Shown here in pieces: positions 1 through 10,418 of a stretch of 64,000 nt of DNA (positions are counted from its first letter, which is position 1; every line of letters begins with the position of its first letter). The notes under the pieces are model-generated. The model was not told the origin of the DNA. It worked only from the letters and a program-made list of their open reading frames with translations, and did no database searches. The translations under genes and the position numbers were made by a program. The stretch is from Chrysophaeum taylorii. Taxonomy: Eukaryota > Sar > Pelagophyceae > Pelagomonadales > Pelagomonadaceae. The DNA lies in the NCBI GenBank assembly GCA_029834535.1, contig JAQMWT010000480.1, forward strand, positions 62,001-126,000, written 5' to 3'.

Positions 1-196
1 TGGAGACGACGGTGATGTGTATGCCGTCGATTATCGGTACGCTATCGTTGTGAGAGAGCAAATCAAATGGAGTTTGTATGCGCAGTTCGGTGCTCTGGTT
101 GCCTGCGGAGGCGAACACCGGTGATGGGTTCGACAGTTCCGCAGCACAAGTCACCCTACGGAAAAACACCCGATCACGTGCCATGCATTTCGCGAG

Positions 197-1765
197 TTGC
201 GACGATGCGGCGACATTATTGCGCTATCCGGTGTCTCTACTGATGCCCCCCAGAACGCTGCTCACGCGATATGCAGGCAGTCGGTGGCTCGCCGGGCAGC
301 GGACTGGAAATACGCCACTTCTCGCGCACATGAACAATACGTGAAGCACTGGGACGCGTCAAGCGGGTTCTATTACTTCGAACGCACAGTCACAGGGGAA
401 ACGCAGTGGCACAAACCAGCAGTGCTTTTGGGAACCAGGTGAACCCATTCACTTTGAGTTGTGTGTGCCCAAGTGCGCCTCACAGGCGTCGTCGGAGCCT
501 GGCTGTTTCGACGGCCGACGTGCGCGAGTCGTTAGCCGTTGACGACATTGCAACACATGACTTCGAGGGATATTTATCCGACACGGTAGACGTGAAACTT
601 GTGCCGAATGAGGATTCTCATCACCTCGATTGTCGAGACTCTGGAACCGCGCTCTACGCTGGACAATGCGCCGCGCTTTATGCCGAAGATACAAACTCGT
701 GTCTCTCCGGACCGTACTGCGCAAGATCCGGCAAAGGTTCGTCGTGCCCTAGTGACGGCGGCATCATGGCCTCACCATTTTTCTGCTGCGCAGGAAAACA
801 GGCCATTCTTGCCATCAACGCGCTTCCACAGCGGTCGGCTTCGCTGCGACATAAGCCGTCGGTCGAGCCGAGCCTGCCACTCTTCCTTGACAACAATGAA
901 ATCGAGTGTGATTGGAGGCCCGGTGACCAGGTGCAATGCTTCGACGGTTTCAAGGTCAAACGCGTCACCGTTGAACCCTATCTGCTTGCAAGCGGCGCTG
1001 CTGCCCGAGGGCCGCTCGAGGTCATCAAGCTCATGCAGCGGAATGCCAAACGCCAGGACTTGCTCTATTTCTGCTTGATGGCGATTGCGAAATTTGAATT
1101 CCACGAAAACGAAGATGGGCGCTGCACGCGCGAAGCCAAGGCGTGCATTCTGCAGACCCTCAAGATCTTCGGCAAGCACGCCGGAGTCCCGGCTATCGCT
1201 GCGGCGGCGCTGGCGGCGCTCGTTCAATTGGCACAGAACTACGCGGGCCGCGACGTGATTTCCAAGGAGGAATGGTGTCGCCTCGTCGTCGCGGCCTTAA
1301 ACAACCTGACCTTTGAGTTCCAAGAGGTGATCTTGCGACATGCCGATGGAAACGAAAAAGTACAAGTTCGCACCGCGACCCGGCAGTATGTGTCGTCCCC
1401 CTAGCGTGTTCCTCAACTGTCATCGCAGGTCGTGCGACGTCGCGGCCAACGGGTGTCGCCTTTTTGCGGCCATGGCGTGCGACTTCAAGATCCGCGAAGA
1501 TTATGCCGAGGACGCCATCAAGTGCTGTGTGATTGCAATGCGCGACTGCCCCGAAGACGCAACAGTTCAAACCACCGCCTGCTTGTGTCTGTACAACTTT
1601 GTGTACCGATGCGAGCTTGCGAGCCTCGTTGCCGAAGAGTGCAAAGCCTTAGATGCAGTGGAAGCAGCCATCGCGAATTTCGCCGCTGATCTCGAGTTCA
1701 TGGCCCTCGCCAAGCGAACGCACGGCGCGCTGCAGCCGAACGGATGGCGAGGCGTCGATTTTTAG
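197..1765 (+). CDS. WW-domain plus ARM-repeat protein, 5' end not resolved
   Basis: Four exons can be joined in frame: about 197-438, 486-751, 794-1385 and 1429-1765. The introns are 47, 42 and 43 nt, with donors GTGAAC, GTGACG and GTATGTG. The first exon encodes a WW domain (about 349-420): W-D-x-SG-x-YY, then TGE-x-QW-x-x-P. Exons 3 and 4 encode ARM/HEAT-like helices; the last splice joins ...VRTATRQ to SCDVAANGCRLFAAMA, a typical ARM start. WW domains bind proline-rich peptides and ARM arrays are protein-binding scaffolds, so a cytoplasmic adaptor is a fair guess. No ATG is seen before the WW exon, so the start lies upstream or in a missed exon. The middle part (486-960) is the least certain. 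A hAT element sits 12 bp past the stop codon. Confidence 0.6.
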
Positions 1766-2033
1766 CTCGATTTTTAGCAGCGTTGTGCATTTACTAAATC
1801 AGTTTAGTAATGAAACGAGCATTACTTGCCACACTTTTTGAGTAAAGTAACTCGTAAAGTAAAAGTTGAGCATTACAAGCGGGTGCCGCGTAAAGTAAAG
1901 CTAAAGGCTGCTCGGGCTGAAAATTTTTAATTTTGCCGTATTTCTAATCCAGCCCCAACCTCGTGCAGGGACGGAGCACTACGCCACGATGTGATGAGCG
2001 GACTCGCTTGCTTTTAATTGTTAATCGTCGTGG

Positions 2034-2510
2034 TTAATCGTCTCGTCTCCTTTGTAGGGGAATGATCTCGGACTTGAACTCGGACTTCTTGAGGATGTAG
2101 CCGTACTTGTCTCGAGCCCACTTAATAAACTCCTTGTTCATGCGCGGGGTCACGAGCATGTCCAGCTCCTCGTCGATCAGGAGGGTGTTGCCCTCAGTCA
2201 TGACGATGTTGGCAGCTGAGATGATGCGCTCGCAGAAGCTCTCAGCAGGCAGCGCGCCGATATTGCCCTTCGAGACTCGTGCAATGTCTCGAAGGTAACC
2301 GTACTCCTGGTTGCCTTCTATTCGCGTGTAGAGCTTGCCGACGTTGAGCAACATCGTGTCCAAGAGCTTGGGATCCTGGAGGTGTCGGAGGAATCCGAGA
2401 GGTCGTCAGGAAATTCCTTGAGCCACTCGATGGTGGTGCGAGCGTACTGGTCAGCTTCATGAAGACGCGTTCGAACTCCACCTTAAAGTCCGGCATCGCC
2501 TCCTCCGATT
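2034..2510 (-). pseudogene. hAT transposase C-terminal dimerisation region (fragment)
   Basis: The minus strand reads GALPAESFCERIISAANIV followed by MTEGNTLLIDEELD, the hAT C-terminal dimerisation signature (ser/ala-rich loop, ER-x-x-S, then L...N). Upstream, in another frame, is MPDFKVEFERVF, which also occurs in the second hAT copy as MPNFNVEFERVF. The catalytic RNase H-like core is absent and at least one frame change separates the two conserved pieces. An acidic segment (CHNVEDEIEGG) lies further 5' near 2650-2690. Not functional as a transposase. Confidence 0.75.
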
Positions 2511-2919
2511 AATCAAGTTGCTGCTGCTCTTCGGGCTGAGGAATGGCTTCGGCCCAGCAGTCGGGCTCGATGTCGCCATCGTCATCTGAGTCGGACGCCG
2601 GCGCAGTCGCATGAAGGCGTTGCCGTCCTCCTCCTCCCCGTCGTCATTAGTGTCACCACCCTCGATCTCATCCTCCACGTTGTGGCATGCCATCGGAGGC
2701 GACTGCTCCGCTTCGGCCGGCCTGGCCGTCGCTTGCGGGGTCCGTAACGCAGACTTCTTCAGACCCCGCCACGTCGCTCACAACGACTCGTCGACATGAG
2801 TGACGTACGGATTTAGTAATGTAAAAAAAATACTTTACCATCATTTTGAAACGACTGTAAAGTAATGGTAGAGTAAAGCAAAACAAGTAAAGTAAAGGAA
2901 TTTCGTAATATTTTTAAAA

Positions 2920-4586
2920 GGGGAAATCGCAATTAGGGAAAGGGCTGATTAGTTAGATCCAACTATTCCGTGGTTTAATTAGAGCTTCACCATGACTTAG
3001 TTGGGGCAAGGTCGATGGCTTAGTTTGATTCAAATGATATCAAACTAAGCCCAAGTGGTTCAAACTAAGCTGGAGCGTTGGGACGTGCACCAAAATAACC
3101 CGCACGCCAGTTTCCGTGCCGTGCCACCCGTCACATCCGCACGGCAGGGCGAAACCGTGCCGCCCCAAAAGCTGCACGGCGCGGTCACAGAAGTTATGTA
3201 CTAAACTCGCTAGGCCGCCCACGCGCGCTTGTTATAGGTCTTCGGGTGGCTCTCCGCTCGGATCCGAGGGGGGATCTCCGACGTTTTCTTGAGGCGCCCG
3301 CGCAGGAGATGTCCGTACTGCGCGCGGGCTTATTCGATGGACTCGGGATTCATGCGGGATACAACGAGAATGTCGTGTTCTTCGCATAGTCTTCGTTCTT
3401 CGGGACGCGACAATGAGCGGCACCGCGCACTAACCCTGGATTACACGCGTTTGCACCAGCGCACTTTCTTCAAACAAAAGCATTACTAGACTAGCAGTAT
3501 AGTAGTACTACTTCAATTTATTGTAACTACTATTACTAGTACCAGTAGTTGTACAAAGCATTGTACAAAGCATATTGTAAGGTAGAATAACTAACATTCC
3601 TACCTAGTACATGTTGTATTAGTAGGAGTTGCAGGAAGTCGACACGCGACAATGGTAGCCTGTTCGCGAGGCTGACATGTCGGGGAGTGTGGGAGCGCCA
3701 TGGAGGCACGGCGGGAGTCTCTCGGGTCTACGATGGAGTTCGGGACAGCGACGAAGACGATATTCAGCTAGCGTTCGAGAAGGCGGTGAATGAAGACCGG
3801 AGGAAAAGGCCCGTTAGGAGGACAGGCAAGTCTCGCGACTGCACCGACACTTCGAAGGCCGCGAGCCGCGGAAATTGGCTCATCTGAGGGAGATCGCCCA
3901 CGAGATGACCGTGGGGAATGTCTTCAAATCAAAGTGGGACTTTCAGTTAAACGTCCTGGAGGAAGCCGAGAAAGACGGCCACCTTCTCGAGAGCTCTAGG
4001 TCCACAAAGCGGCGGATGGACCTTGTCTGCAAGGTCAAAGGCTGCGAGTTCTTACGCGTCTTCCAGGTGCCACGCGGGTGTGACGGCCCCGCCGGCACGT
4101 GCACGGCCGCCGTACCTGCAATTTTGGGGATTTCATGCCAACGGCCACCCAGGCCAAGTCCAACTATACGGCCAGGCATCTTGAAAGTATTCTCAAGGAC
4201 GCCGTCCTAGCATCCATCGAGGGCCAGCCAGGCGGCAACCGCAAGAAGAAGACCGGGATCGAAGTCACGAACAAGGTGCTCACAGCCACCCCGCTGGGAG
4301 AACCCAGACAACAACGACTTAACTGTGACCTATTTAGCTTAATTTGATATAATGCAAAACTAAGTTAGAATCAACTTAAGGGTTAGTATCATGCACCAAC
4401 TAAATGGTTCTAACTAAGCACAAAAAATCGATGTAACAAAGTCTTTAGTGTTCTATCTAAGACAAAAAGAGTTGCTCTACTTAAATCACATCTAACTAAG
4501 TTTCTGAATTTAAAGCCAATATGAATCAAATTAAGCGAAAATGAACCCATTTAAGTCAATGTCGTTGCTCTAATTGCGACGACCCC
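2920..4586 (+). mobile_element. MULE (Mutator-like) element nested in the hAT element
   Basis: The left end is GGGGAAATCGCAATTAGGG. The right end, read inverted, is GGGGTCGTCGCAATTAGAG, so the termini are inverted repeats sharing GGGG and TCGCAATTAG. The element is bounded by an exact 9-bp duplication TTTTTAAAA (2911-2919 and 4587-4595), the Mutator superfamily hallmark. The uninterrupted sister hAT copy at 8340-8357 shows the empty site. Both inner flanks hold many copies of AACTAAG/CTTAGTT, probably subterminal transposase-binding sites. It carries the N-terminal part of a MuDR-type gene but no catalytic domain, so it is non-autonomous. Confidence 0.85.
3687..4347 (+). pseudogene. MuDR-type transposase N-terminal fragment
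   Basis: Overlapping plus-strand frames give MTVGNVFKSKWDFQLNVLEE, then SRSTKRRMDLVCKVKGCEF, and finally KSNYTARHLESILKD. This order matches the DBD-MuDR region of plant and protist MULEs: a vG-x-x-F-x-s segment, then a C-x4-C zinc-binding half, then the linker before the catalytic core. The DDE transposase domain and the SWIM finger are missing. The pieces lie in different frames, so either short introns or frameshifts intervene. It belongs to the MULE described above. Confidence 0.55.
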
Positions 4587-4813
4587 TTTTTAAAAACGTT
4601 TTGAGTAAATGCACAACAATGATTCTTAGGAGATTCTCCAACGCACTAGATTCAACGGAATGATTCAACGGTGGGACGAGTTGAAAAGATCGCGTGTGCT
4701 GACGCTTCCCTCTGGATGGTCCCTAGCGAGTTGCGAAGGCGTCCGATCGAGGAACGCCGAGACGAGGCCGTGGTGTTGCCTCCCTGCTGACACTCGTCGG
4801 ACTGGTGTGCGAG

Positions 4814-6428
4814 ATGGTCCTGCGAAGACTCGCGCTGGCGTCGACGCTGACGGCAGTCGTGAGCTTCGCGGTGGACTCTGTATCGTCGTTTTCGCTCGGG
4901 AGACGGGCAAGGGCATGTCGCGCGATCCCAGGCAGGGACGACTATCGAAGAGAAGAGTTCTGGAGCGGCGACGGGGACTCGGTCGACTGCGGCGACCTCA
5001 AGTTGCTCTACGAGCGAATTTCGAAAACGCGGGAGATTCTGGAACGCGCGGACCGGGCGTGTGCCGAGAATTGGCGCCGCGGCGCGGGCGTGCAGACGGC
5101 TGTCGTCGAGCTGGAGGATGGGCGCGTCTCGCAGGCAAGACTGCACGGCAACACGTGCGCGTTTGGCACGTCGAACGGCGGCGTGCTCGTCATAGACCTG
5201 GTGTTTGGCGACGTAATGGACGGCTACGAGGGCCACGATGGTGAAGTGACGGCGCTCGACTGGGACGGTACTCGCTTGCTCACCGGAGGTGTTGACGGCG
5301 TCGTTTGCGTCTACGAGCCGCAGAACCGCGGCGACGACGCCCCGTTCGAGCTCGTCGACGTGACCGACGAATACGACGACGATTACGAGGACGACGACGA
5401 TGAAGAACGCGCATCGTTGCGCGACGACGGTGACGTCGAGAACATCCTTAATTTTGACAAAACCTCGAGAGGCGACGCCGACGCCGCCGCGTTAGCCAGA
5501 GCCCCTTTGTATCAGGCACTGTGCGAGGACCTCGCCCCTCCGTCCGACGACTCGATCATTATTTCAAAAACCTCCAGCGTCACCGACGCAGTGCGCGACC
5601 TCGTGTACGGCGACGAGGACGAGGCCGAGGAGGCCATCGCGTTGCAAGGACACTCGTCGCGCGTTACCGGCGTGCGCTGGTGCGACGGTATCGTGTACTC
5701 GTCGTCGCTCGACAAACAGATATTAGCCTGGAACCTGACGTCGCGAAGAGGCCGAGTCATCGCAACAACGAAATCTCCTATCTGCTGCCTAGCCATCGCC
5801 GACAACTTGGCGATCGTGGGCCTTCTCGACGGCAGCGTCGAAGCCTACGACCGCGAGACGGGGGAGGTCGCCTTCGAGATCGTCAAGGCGCACGACGGCG
5901 CCGTTCGCGCGCTCCACGTCGACGCGACGGCCGACGCCCCCCTCGACGGACGCCTCCTAGTCACCGGTGGGATGGACGGAGTAGTCAAGTGCTACACCAT
6001 CGAGCGCGTCGGCGGTACCCTCCAGCCCATGCCTCCTAGTCCGCAACGCGTCGACTACTTCTCGTGCGACGACTACCTCGAGCAACGCCGGCGCAATCGC
6101 CTCGGCGCCCACGCGCTGTAAGTGTGCTTCTTTTTCGCACCATCCTCTCATCCGTTCTGCGCCTAGGCGTGGCCACTCGGGAGCCGTCGTTGCTGTTCAA
6201 GCCGACGAGACCAAGCTCGTTTCAGCCGCGACTGACGGCTCGGTTCGAGTATGGTGTCTTCGCACCGGCCACCAACTCTACGCAATCCAAGGCCTATCGA
6301 GAAAGATTTCGTCGGTACACTTCGACAAGCATCTCCTCGTATGCGATGGGACCGAGGAGTCTATCGTCGTCCACGACTTTTCAGATCCTAGAGCGAGGCA
6401 ACTCGTTGATGCTGACAACGATGACTAG
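4814..6428 (+). CDS. WD40-repeat protein with possible plastid-targeting presequence
   Basis: Two exons, 4814-6117 and 6167-6428, with a 49-nt intron (GTAAGTG...GCCTAG). Joined, they encode 521 residues and restore frame across a WD40 blade (GAHAL-RGHSGAVVAVQ). At least six GH...WD-type repeats are visible, for example EGHDGEVTALDWDGTRLLTGG, LQGHSSRVTGVRWCDG, AHDGAVRALHVD and the final TDGSVRVWCLRTG. An acidic low-complexity loop (about residues 185-205) separates blades. The first ATG gives MVLRRLALASTLTAVVSFAV followed by DSVSSFSLGRRARA, a hydrophobic signal and then S-F with basic residues, similar to the bipartite plastid leader of red-lineage algae. WD40 propellers are scaffolds; no enzymatic role is implied. 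A shorter cytosolic start cannot be excluded. Confidence 0.85.
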
Positions 6429-6598
6429 ATTCTTTGCTTTGGCGGCTCTTTGACAACATCTAGGCGACCCGCGGACTAAACAAAAACACCGTTCGACACG
6501 ACTCGACTCGACTCGACGACTCCCTTCCCCATAGCGCTGCCGGCCTGCCCAGTGGGACGTATCCCTGCGCTGCACTTTGCCCACATCCCTCGCGATCT

Positions 6599-7201
6599 TC
6601 ATATCGTGATTTTTCTCTGCCTGCAGCCGCGAGCGTCTCTCCCGCAGCAAGAGGCCGGGGATGATGTATATGCATTTAGACTTTTAGCGGGCCGGCTACT
6701 GGTGCTGGGTGTGTTGAAGAACACTGATTTGAACATGGTGAACCGGAAAGCGCACCCGACAACGAACTTGGTGATCGTCGCGGTGATGCACCGTGCACGC
6801 GCGTCGTCACAACGGTCGAAGAAGCAGCCAGTCACCCGGGCCTGCTTACTCTTACCGCTCGCGGCTGGCTCGGACTCGGCTGTTCGCTTCGAGGAGACGC
6901 AGATCGATTCAGACATGGCACACGTCACCAGTTCCGCGGCACTCTGCTCTATAGTGCCCAAAAAGGCCCGCGTCTTGGTGGTACTGGTGGACTTGGCGAC
7001 GGCGATTATGACCTCATTAGTAGTAAACTTGCACCCCACAATATGATCCGCCTTGTTCGACGCCGTCCATGTGTGCGAAACCTTCGAATTGGTGCAGCCT
7101 TGCACCGCACAAGAAAACGTCGCTTGCTTCTCGGAATTCGTAGGTCCCCTGACCACGTAGTCCGCGACGATGCTCTTTCTGCGGACAGCCTTCGGCGCCA
7201 T
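6599..7201 (-). pseudogene. hAT transposase N-terminal fragment with BED-like zinc finger
   Basis: The minus-strand frame starting MAPKAVRRKSIVADYVVRG has FSCAVQGCTNSKVSH...DHIVGC, a C-x4-C...H-x3-C BED-type finger. It is followed about 80 residues later by ITKFVVGCAFRFTMFKSVFF, the hAT motif before the catalytic core. The frame stops at 6599 without the DDE core or dimerisation domain. On the minus strand this N-terminal piece lies downstream of the C-terminal piece at 7495-8228, so the two are not one simply truncated gene. They are more likely separate insertions; the second hAT copy begins right beside its 5' end. Confidence 0.6.
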
Positions 7202-7261
7202 CGACGCAACCGCCTCGCTAAAGTGAAGGTTTGCCAAGAGGGTTTTCAAAGCAGATAAATG

Positions 7262-8377
7262 CAGCGTTGTGCATTTACTCAATCATTTTTTAGTAATGTA
7301 ACGAGCATTACTTACCACACCTTTTGAGTAAAGTAATTCGTTAAGTAAAAGTCGAGCATTACAGCCGGGTACCGCGTAAAGGTAAAGGCTGCTCGGGCTG
7401 AAAATTTTTAATTTTGCCGTATTTCTAATCCAGCTCCAACCTCGTGCAGGGACGGAGCACAACGCAACGATGTGATGAGCGGACTCGCTTGCTCTTAATG
7501 GTTGATCGTCGTAGTTAATCGTCTCGTCTCCTTTGTTTTCTTAGAAGGGGATGACCTCGGACTTGAACTCGAACTTTTTGAGGATGTGGCCGTACTTGTC
7601 GCGAGCCCACTTAATAACTCCTTGTTCATGCGCGGGGTCACAAACATGTCCAGCTCCTCGTCGCTCAGGAGGGTGTTGCCCTCAGTCATGACGATGTTCG
7701 CAGCTGAGATGATGCGCTCGCAGAAGCTCTCAGCAGGCAGCGCGCCAATACTGCCCTTCAAGCCTCGTGCCATGTCTGGAAGGAAGCCGTACTCCTGGTT
7801 GCCTTCGAATCGCGTGTAGAGCTTGCCGACGTTGAGCATCATCAGGTCCAAGAGCTTGGGGATCCTGGATGTTTAGAGAAGTCCGAGAGGTCGTCAGGAA
7901 ATTCCTCGAGCCAATCGATGCTGCGAGCGTACTAGACCCACTTCACGAAGACGCGTTCAAATTCCACATTGAAGTTCGGCATCGCCGCCCCCGATTCCCC
8001 AGGTTGCTGCTGTTGCTGCTCCTCGGGCTGAGGAATTGAAGTTGCCCTCCTTCTTGGCGTGTTGTTGCCGTACTGGTTCATAGGCACGAAGGCGTTGCCG
8101 TCCTCCTCGTCGCCGTCGTCATCAGTACCACCCTCGATCTCATCCTCCACGTTGTGGCACGCCACGGGCGGCGACTGCTCCGCTTCGGCCGGCCTGGCCG
8201 TCGCATGCGGGGTCCCTAACGCAGACATCGTCTACAGACCCCGACATGGGTGTAGTAATGTAAAAAATAGTTTACCATCATTTTGAAACGACTGTAAAGT
8301 AATGGTAAAGTAAAGTAGGTAAAGTAAAGGAATTTCGTAATATTTTTTACTAACGTTTGAGTAAATGCACAACGTTG
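7262..8377. mobile_element. hAT transposon deletion derivative, second copy
   Basis: A 1.1-kb element with inverted termini CAGCGTTGTGCATTTACTCA (left) and, read inverted, CAACGTTGTGCATTTACTCA (right). Its flanks are GATAAATG (7254-7261) and GAAAAATG (8378-8385), an 8-bp duplication with one mismatch. The minus strand (7495-8228) carries the same transposase C-terminus as the first copy, including ALPAESFCERIISAANIV, a Gln-rich stretch and MPNFNVEFERVFVKW, again in more than one frame. Subterminal GTAAAGTAA-type words are frequent at both ends. It contains no MULE and so shows the pre-insertion state of the first copy. Confidence 0.85.
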
Positions 8378-8870
8378 GAAAAATGAAAAATACAACGAAA
8401 CGATATAATATTGAAATAATACAAGTGCAGGCCAGTAAGTTCACCTAGTCCCAATCTCTAACCCCAGTAAGTTTACCTGGTCCCAGTAAGTTTCATATAA
8501 GTTCACCTGGTCAGTAAGTTCACCTAGCTCACACCAACTCCTTTGAGCTCGTCGCTCTCGCCTCCGCCAATCTAAGCTGCTTTAATCCGCACGCGCCGCC
8601 AACGTAATATTTTTTACTAACGTTTGAGTAAATGCACAACGTTGGAAAAATGAAAAATACAACGAAACGATATAATATTGAAATAATATCAATACAAGTG
8701 CAGGCCAGTAAGTTCGCCAGTAAGTTCACCTGGTCCCAATCTCTAACCCCAGTAAGTTCACCTGGTCCCAGTAAGTTCACCTAGTCCCAATCTCTAACCC
8801 CAGTAAGTTCGGCGTAAGCCCACTCGTGCTCACATCCACTCACCCCACTCTCCTTCGAGCTCGCCGCTCT
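8336..8870 (+). repeat. 267-bp tandem duplication joining hAT end and minisatellite
   Basis: The run beginning CGTAATATTTTTTACTAACG at 8336 starts again at 8603. Both copies include the last 40 bp of the hAT element, an AT-rich piece (ACGAAACGATATAATATTG), the phrase ACAAGTGCAGGCC and the first minisatellite units. The second copy diverges towards its end. The duplication therefore happened after the hAT insertion and after the minisatellite had come to lie next to it. Confidence 0.75.
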
Positions 8871-9045
8871 CACCTCCGCCAATCTAAGCTGCTTTGATCC
8901 GTACACGCCGCTCGCCTTTGCGTTCACTCTAAAAACCCCAGTAAGTTCACTTGGTCCCAGTAAGTTCACCTGGTCACTAAGTTCACCTAGTCCCAATCTC
9001 AAACCCCAGTAAGTTCACCTGGTCCCAGTAAGTTCACCTACAGTG
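8425..9045 (+). repeat. Minisatellite array, ~19-bp unit CCAGTAAGTTCACCTGGTC
   Basis: Irregular tandem copies of CCAGTAAGTTCACCTGGTC alternate with CCAATCTCTAACC and with a longer block containing CCAATCTAAGCTGC. The same array, with the same spacers and the same left edge (ATACAAGTGCAGGCC), occurs at 55608-55942. In both places it abuts the downstream end of a Helitron helicase relic, so it probably belongs to that element's 3' terminal region. Confidence 0.85.
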
Positions 9046-9629
9046 CGCGTGTAGACGCCGGGAGGGGGCTTATCGGTATTGCGCAGCACGTGTGGGGTAG
9101 GGTGGAGTCGTCGACTCAGAAGAGGATATCCTCGGGGTTGCCGATCGACAGAGAGCCACGTAGAGCTGGACGTGGCAGAAGACGGGCTTGGGCAAGAGGA
9201 CGCCGACCTTGCGGGGCGTCTGCCTCTGGCTCTTGTTGATCGTTTGGCGTCGGTGGGGCTTGAGGGATACAGGTTGGAGGAGCCTCGGTGACACGACACG
9301 ATCGATCATGTATCTGGTACCGTTGCAGTGGCCGTGCGACGGGTCGAGGTTGCGAAGACTTTAAGCTCGCGATCAAAGTCAGCATGCCGTTGGTTGTCAG
9401 GGAGTTCAAAACTCGACTCTTGAGAGCGAGGCGTCGTCTTCCGACCCAACCTAGTCGGCCGAAAAGAACTCCGACGCCTCGTCTCCGGGAAAAAAAAGGC
9501 CGCGGTCATGCGCGCGTTGTCAGCATCGACAACATCGTTTCGACGGGGCGTGAGAATGGCGCGCTGAAAGAGCCGCCGCGGGTCGTGGAAATAGTCTGCG
9601 AGGTCGCCGTAGACGGCTTGGAGGATCAA
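9046..9629 (-). mobile_element. Helitron (rolling-circle transposon) Pif1-type helicase relic A
   Basis: The minus strand encodes, in broken frames, ILQAVYGDLADYFHDPRRLF with RAILTPRRNDVVDADNARM, then TINKSQRQTPRKVGVLLP and PVFCHVQLYVALCRS. These match the C-terminal helicase motifs of Helitron RepHel proteins (RAIL-x-PTN-x-x-V-x-x-x-N, TINKSQGQT, VF-x-H-x-QLYVA-x-SR). The Rep nuclease domain and helicase motifs I-III are absent. Frames change at least twice. The relic is nearly identical in layout to the one at 55943-56545. Confidence 0.8.
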
Positions 9630-10418
9630 TGTGTGGCTCGCGGGCCCACATGATCCTTACCCTAACTCGAGGGACAAACAAACAAACAGACAGACAGACA
9701 GACAAACATCTGTCGATTAGTAGTTAGGATAAAAGGATGTTACTTTTGGGTCCGTTGAAAGAATCGTTTCAAGCTGAACATTACCCCTACCCCTTCGGTT
9801 TTATCGAGTCTGTTTGTCTTTAAATGTCGACTGCTAAGAGGGGGTTTTATCGAGTCTGCCCTAAACCGACGTGGTCGGGAACAGTTAAAAAACTCAGTAT
9901 CGTCGTGAGGTTGGACGGAGACATGGACGCAGGGACACTTTTTTTGTTGTAGAGCTGTGGTGACTGACCAAACAAATTAGAAACAGGGTCTTGGTAGAGG
10001 CTCCTAGAAAACACCGCGTAAAAAATTGACCAAAGCCTTACGAGCGCACGGCGAGTGTTATATTACTCGGGAAGACGGGAGGGCTATTCAAATTACTCCC
10101 GATCTTAGCATCCCTAGGGCCAATAAGTATGTGGCAACTCCAAGCGCCGCCGGCGATGCCGGCTTAAGCTTGGCCGCGATCTGCGCGTTTATGGACACGC
10201 CATCGAACACACAGGCACATACTAATTTGATGTAAATTTAGCGGCGCGCTCGGAGCCCCGTTCTGATAATCTGGGTGTACTTGCCGCTTCTTCGGTATCC
10301 CTGGCTTGGTTTTTGCTCGGCTACACAACTGGGCTGCTTTCGGGAGGAAAGTACTGGCGCTGCGTGGCGCTGGAGGGCGGATCGAGCCAGAATTGGCGGG
10401 TCGCGGCAAGGACGGCGG
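9630..10418. other. Intergenic stretch with short repeats shared with 56.6-57.3 kb
   Basis: CAAA/CAGA microsatellite (9672-9706) is followed by ACATCTGTCGATTAGTAGT (9707-9725), which recurs at 57293-57311. At 9809-9845 there is an inverted copy of the CTCTTAGCAGTCGACATTTA repeat found twice at 56.7 and 57.3 kb. A short frame at 10026-10235 has no recognisable domain. No gene supported. Confidence 0.5.

Larger units (their letters stand above)
1778..4621. mobile_element. hAT transposon, deletion derivative, split by a nested MULE
   Basis: The left end is CAGCGTTGTGCATTTACT and the right end is the inverse (...GAGTAAATGCACAACAATG). The element is flanked by an 8-bp duplication with one mismatch, ATTTTTAG (1770-1777) and ATTCTTAG (4622-4629), as expected for the hAT superfamily. 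Its own sequence is about 1.1 kb and closely resembles the copy at 7262-8377. The remaining 1.7 kb is the MULE inserted at 2920-4586. It keeps only the 3' part of a transposase gene on the minus strand, so it could move only with help from a full element. It sits between the ARM gene stop and the WD40 gene start and may carry part of the WD40 promoter. Confidence 0.85.

Noticed and set aside
8425-9045. CRISPR-like array
   Set aside because: Units are adjacent, irregular and partly identical between 'spacers', and the genome is eukaryotic with spliceosomal introns. It is a minisatellite.
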